Shown here: in pieces, positions 63,510 through 64,000 of the stretch
Layout: each line of letters opens with the position of its first letter
How positions within the stretch are numbered: position 1 is the stretch's first letter
Translations under genes and position numbers: made by a program
Notes under the pieces: generated by a model
Seen by the model: the letters and a program-made list of their open reading frames with translations, nothing else
What the model was told of the DNA's origin: nothing
Database searches by the model: none
DNA from: Serratia entomophila
GTDB taxonomy: Bacteria; Pseudomonadota; Gammaproteobacteria; Enterobacterales; Enterobacteriaceae
Reading direction: 5' to 3'
NCBI RefSeq assembly: GCF_021462285.1
Contig: NZ_CP082787.1
Span: 2,976,001 to 3,040,000, forward strand
Length of the DNA stretch: 64,000 nt

Positions 63510-64000
63510 ATGAGCAACAAGCGACTCACCCATCATGATGACGGCGATCTGCGCCGTCAGGGCTATCGCTTCCGCCAGGACAGCGAGCGCCTGACGTCGC
63601 GCGACAAAATGCAGCCGGTGCTGCTCGACATGCTGACCGACGACGAGCCGCAAAAAAATCAGGAAGCCCAGCTGCGCAACCTGGTGTCGCACAGCGAGCT
63701 GCGCCGCCGGGTGCTGCGCGATCTGCAGTGGCTGTTCAACTGCGTCAACAGCGAATCCAATCTCGATCTGGGCGACTTCCCGCAGGTGCGGCGCTCGACG
63801 CTGAACTACGGCATCGCCTCGCTGGCCGGCAAACGCATGTCGGACATCGAGTGGCTGGACATCCAGCGCGCCCTGACCGAATCCATTCTCAATTTTGAAC
63901 CGCGCATTCTGCCCGAAGGGCTGCAGGTGCGCTGCATCTCTGACACCGGCTCGCTGGAGCTGCACAACGTGTTGTCGATCGAAATCAAGGGCCGCCTGTG
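63510..64000 (+). CDS. tssE: TssE, T6SS baseplate protein (3' end outside window)
   Basis: The ATG at 63510 lies two bases after the tagJ stop and the frame is open to the window edge (163 complete codons). The gp25-like domain is visible from about residue 55 (LRNLVSHSELRRRVLRDLQW, DFPQVRRSTLNYGIASLAGK) to the conserved baseplate block (SILNFEPRILPEGLQVR). TssE is the homologue of the phage T4 gp25 wedge protein and nucleates sheath polymerisation. Only the last few residues should be missing. Confidence 0.93.
   Translation, partial: MSNKRLTHHDDGDLRRQGYRFRQDSERLTSRDKMQPVLLDMLTDDEPQKNQEAQLRNLVSHSELRRRVLRDLQWLFNCVNSESNLDLGDFPQVRRSTLNYGIASLAGKRMSDIEWLDIQRALTESILNFEPRILPEGLQVRCISDTGSLELHNVLSIEIKGRL

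Overview
This window is a chromosomal segment of an enterobacterium that is very probably Serratia, S. marcescens-like. Three things point there: the proteins are close to but distinct from E. coli flagellar and chemotaxis proteins; fliOPQR is followed directly by the flg cluster and then flhEAB-che-mot-flhDC in one uninterrupted block; and a nearby type VI secretion (T6SS) locus carries a Tae4 amidase with Rap/Tai immunity genes. The bulk is GC-rich, with AT-rich patches upstream of flhDC, upstream of vgrG and in the effector/immunity block. I saw no tRNA, rRNA, IS element or CRISPR array.

Region 1, 1-31.5 kb, motility. The end of fliO with fliP, fliQ and fliR (export gate) is on the plus strand. 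After a 44-codon orphan gene come flgLK and flgJIHGFEDCB on the minus strand, then flgA and flgMN on the plus strand. A RelE/ParE-type toxin-antitoxin pair sits between flgN and flhE. The minus strand continues with flhEAB, cheZYBR, two chemoreceptor genes, cheW, cheA, motBA and the master regulator flhDC. Near-consensus sigma-28 (FliA) promoters are readable in front of flgM, flgKL and the Tsr-like receptor. A perfect-half-site CRP box lies about 330 bp upstream of flhD.

Region 2, 31.5-36.5 kb, linker. A 1.4 kb AT-rich non-coding stretch separates flhDC from a divergent Hha/YmoA/Cnu-family gene. Then come uspC, curA (NADPH-dependent reductase), pcp (pyrrolidone-carboxylate peptidase) and a LysR regulator that ends in a good intrinsic terminator.

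Region 3, 37-64 kb, T6SS, all on the plus strand. A vgrG cassette (vgrG, small membrane protein, DUF2169-pentapeptide protein, second pentapeptide protein, DUF3540 protein, PAAR-like DUF4150 protein, SH3-like lipoprotein) is followed by tssJ-tssK-tssL-tssM-tagF-tssA-tssB-tssC. Next come a Rap1a/Tai-type immunity gene, the decayed remnant of a second amidase effector, hcp, an intact Tae4 amidase and three Tai4-like immunity genes. Then follow tagH (FHA), pppA (PP2C phosphatase), a periplasmic protein of unknown function, tagJ/impE and the start of tssE. tssF, tssG, clpV and a PpkA-type kinase are not in the window and are expected further on or elsewhere.

The most notable observations are the inactivated second amidase gene beside retained and multiplied immunity genes, the Cnu-like gene placed opposite flhDC, the toxin-antitoxin pair embedded in the flagellar regulon, and hairpins that may tune che and hcp/effector expression.
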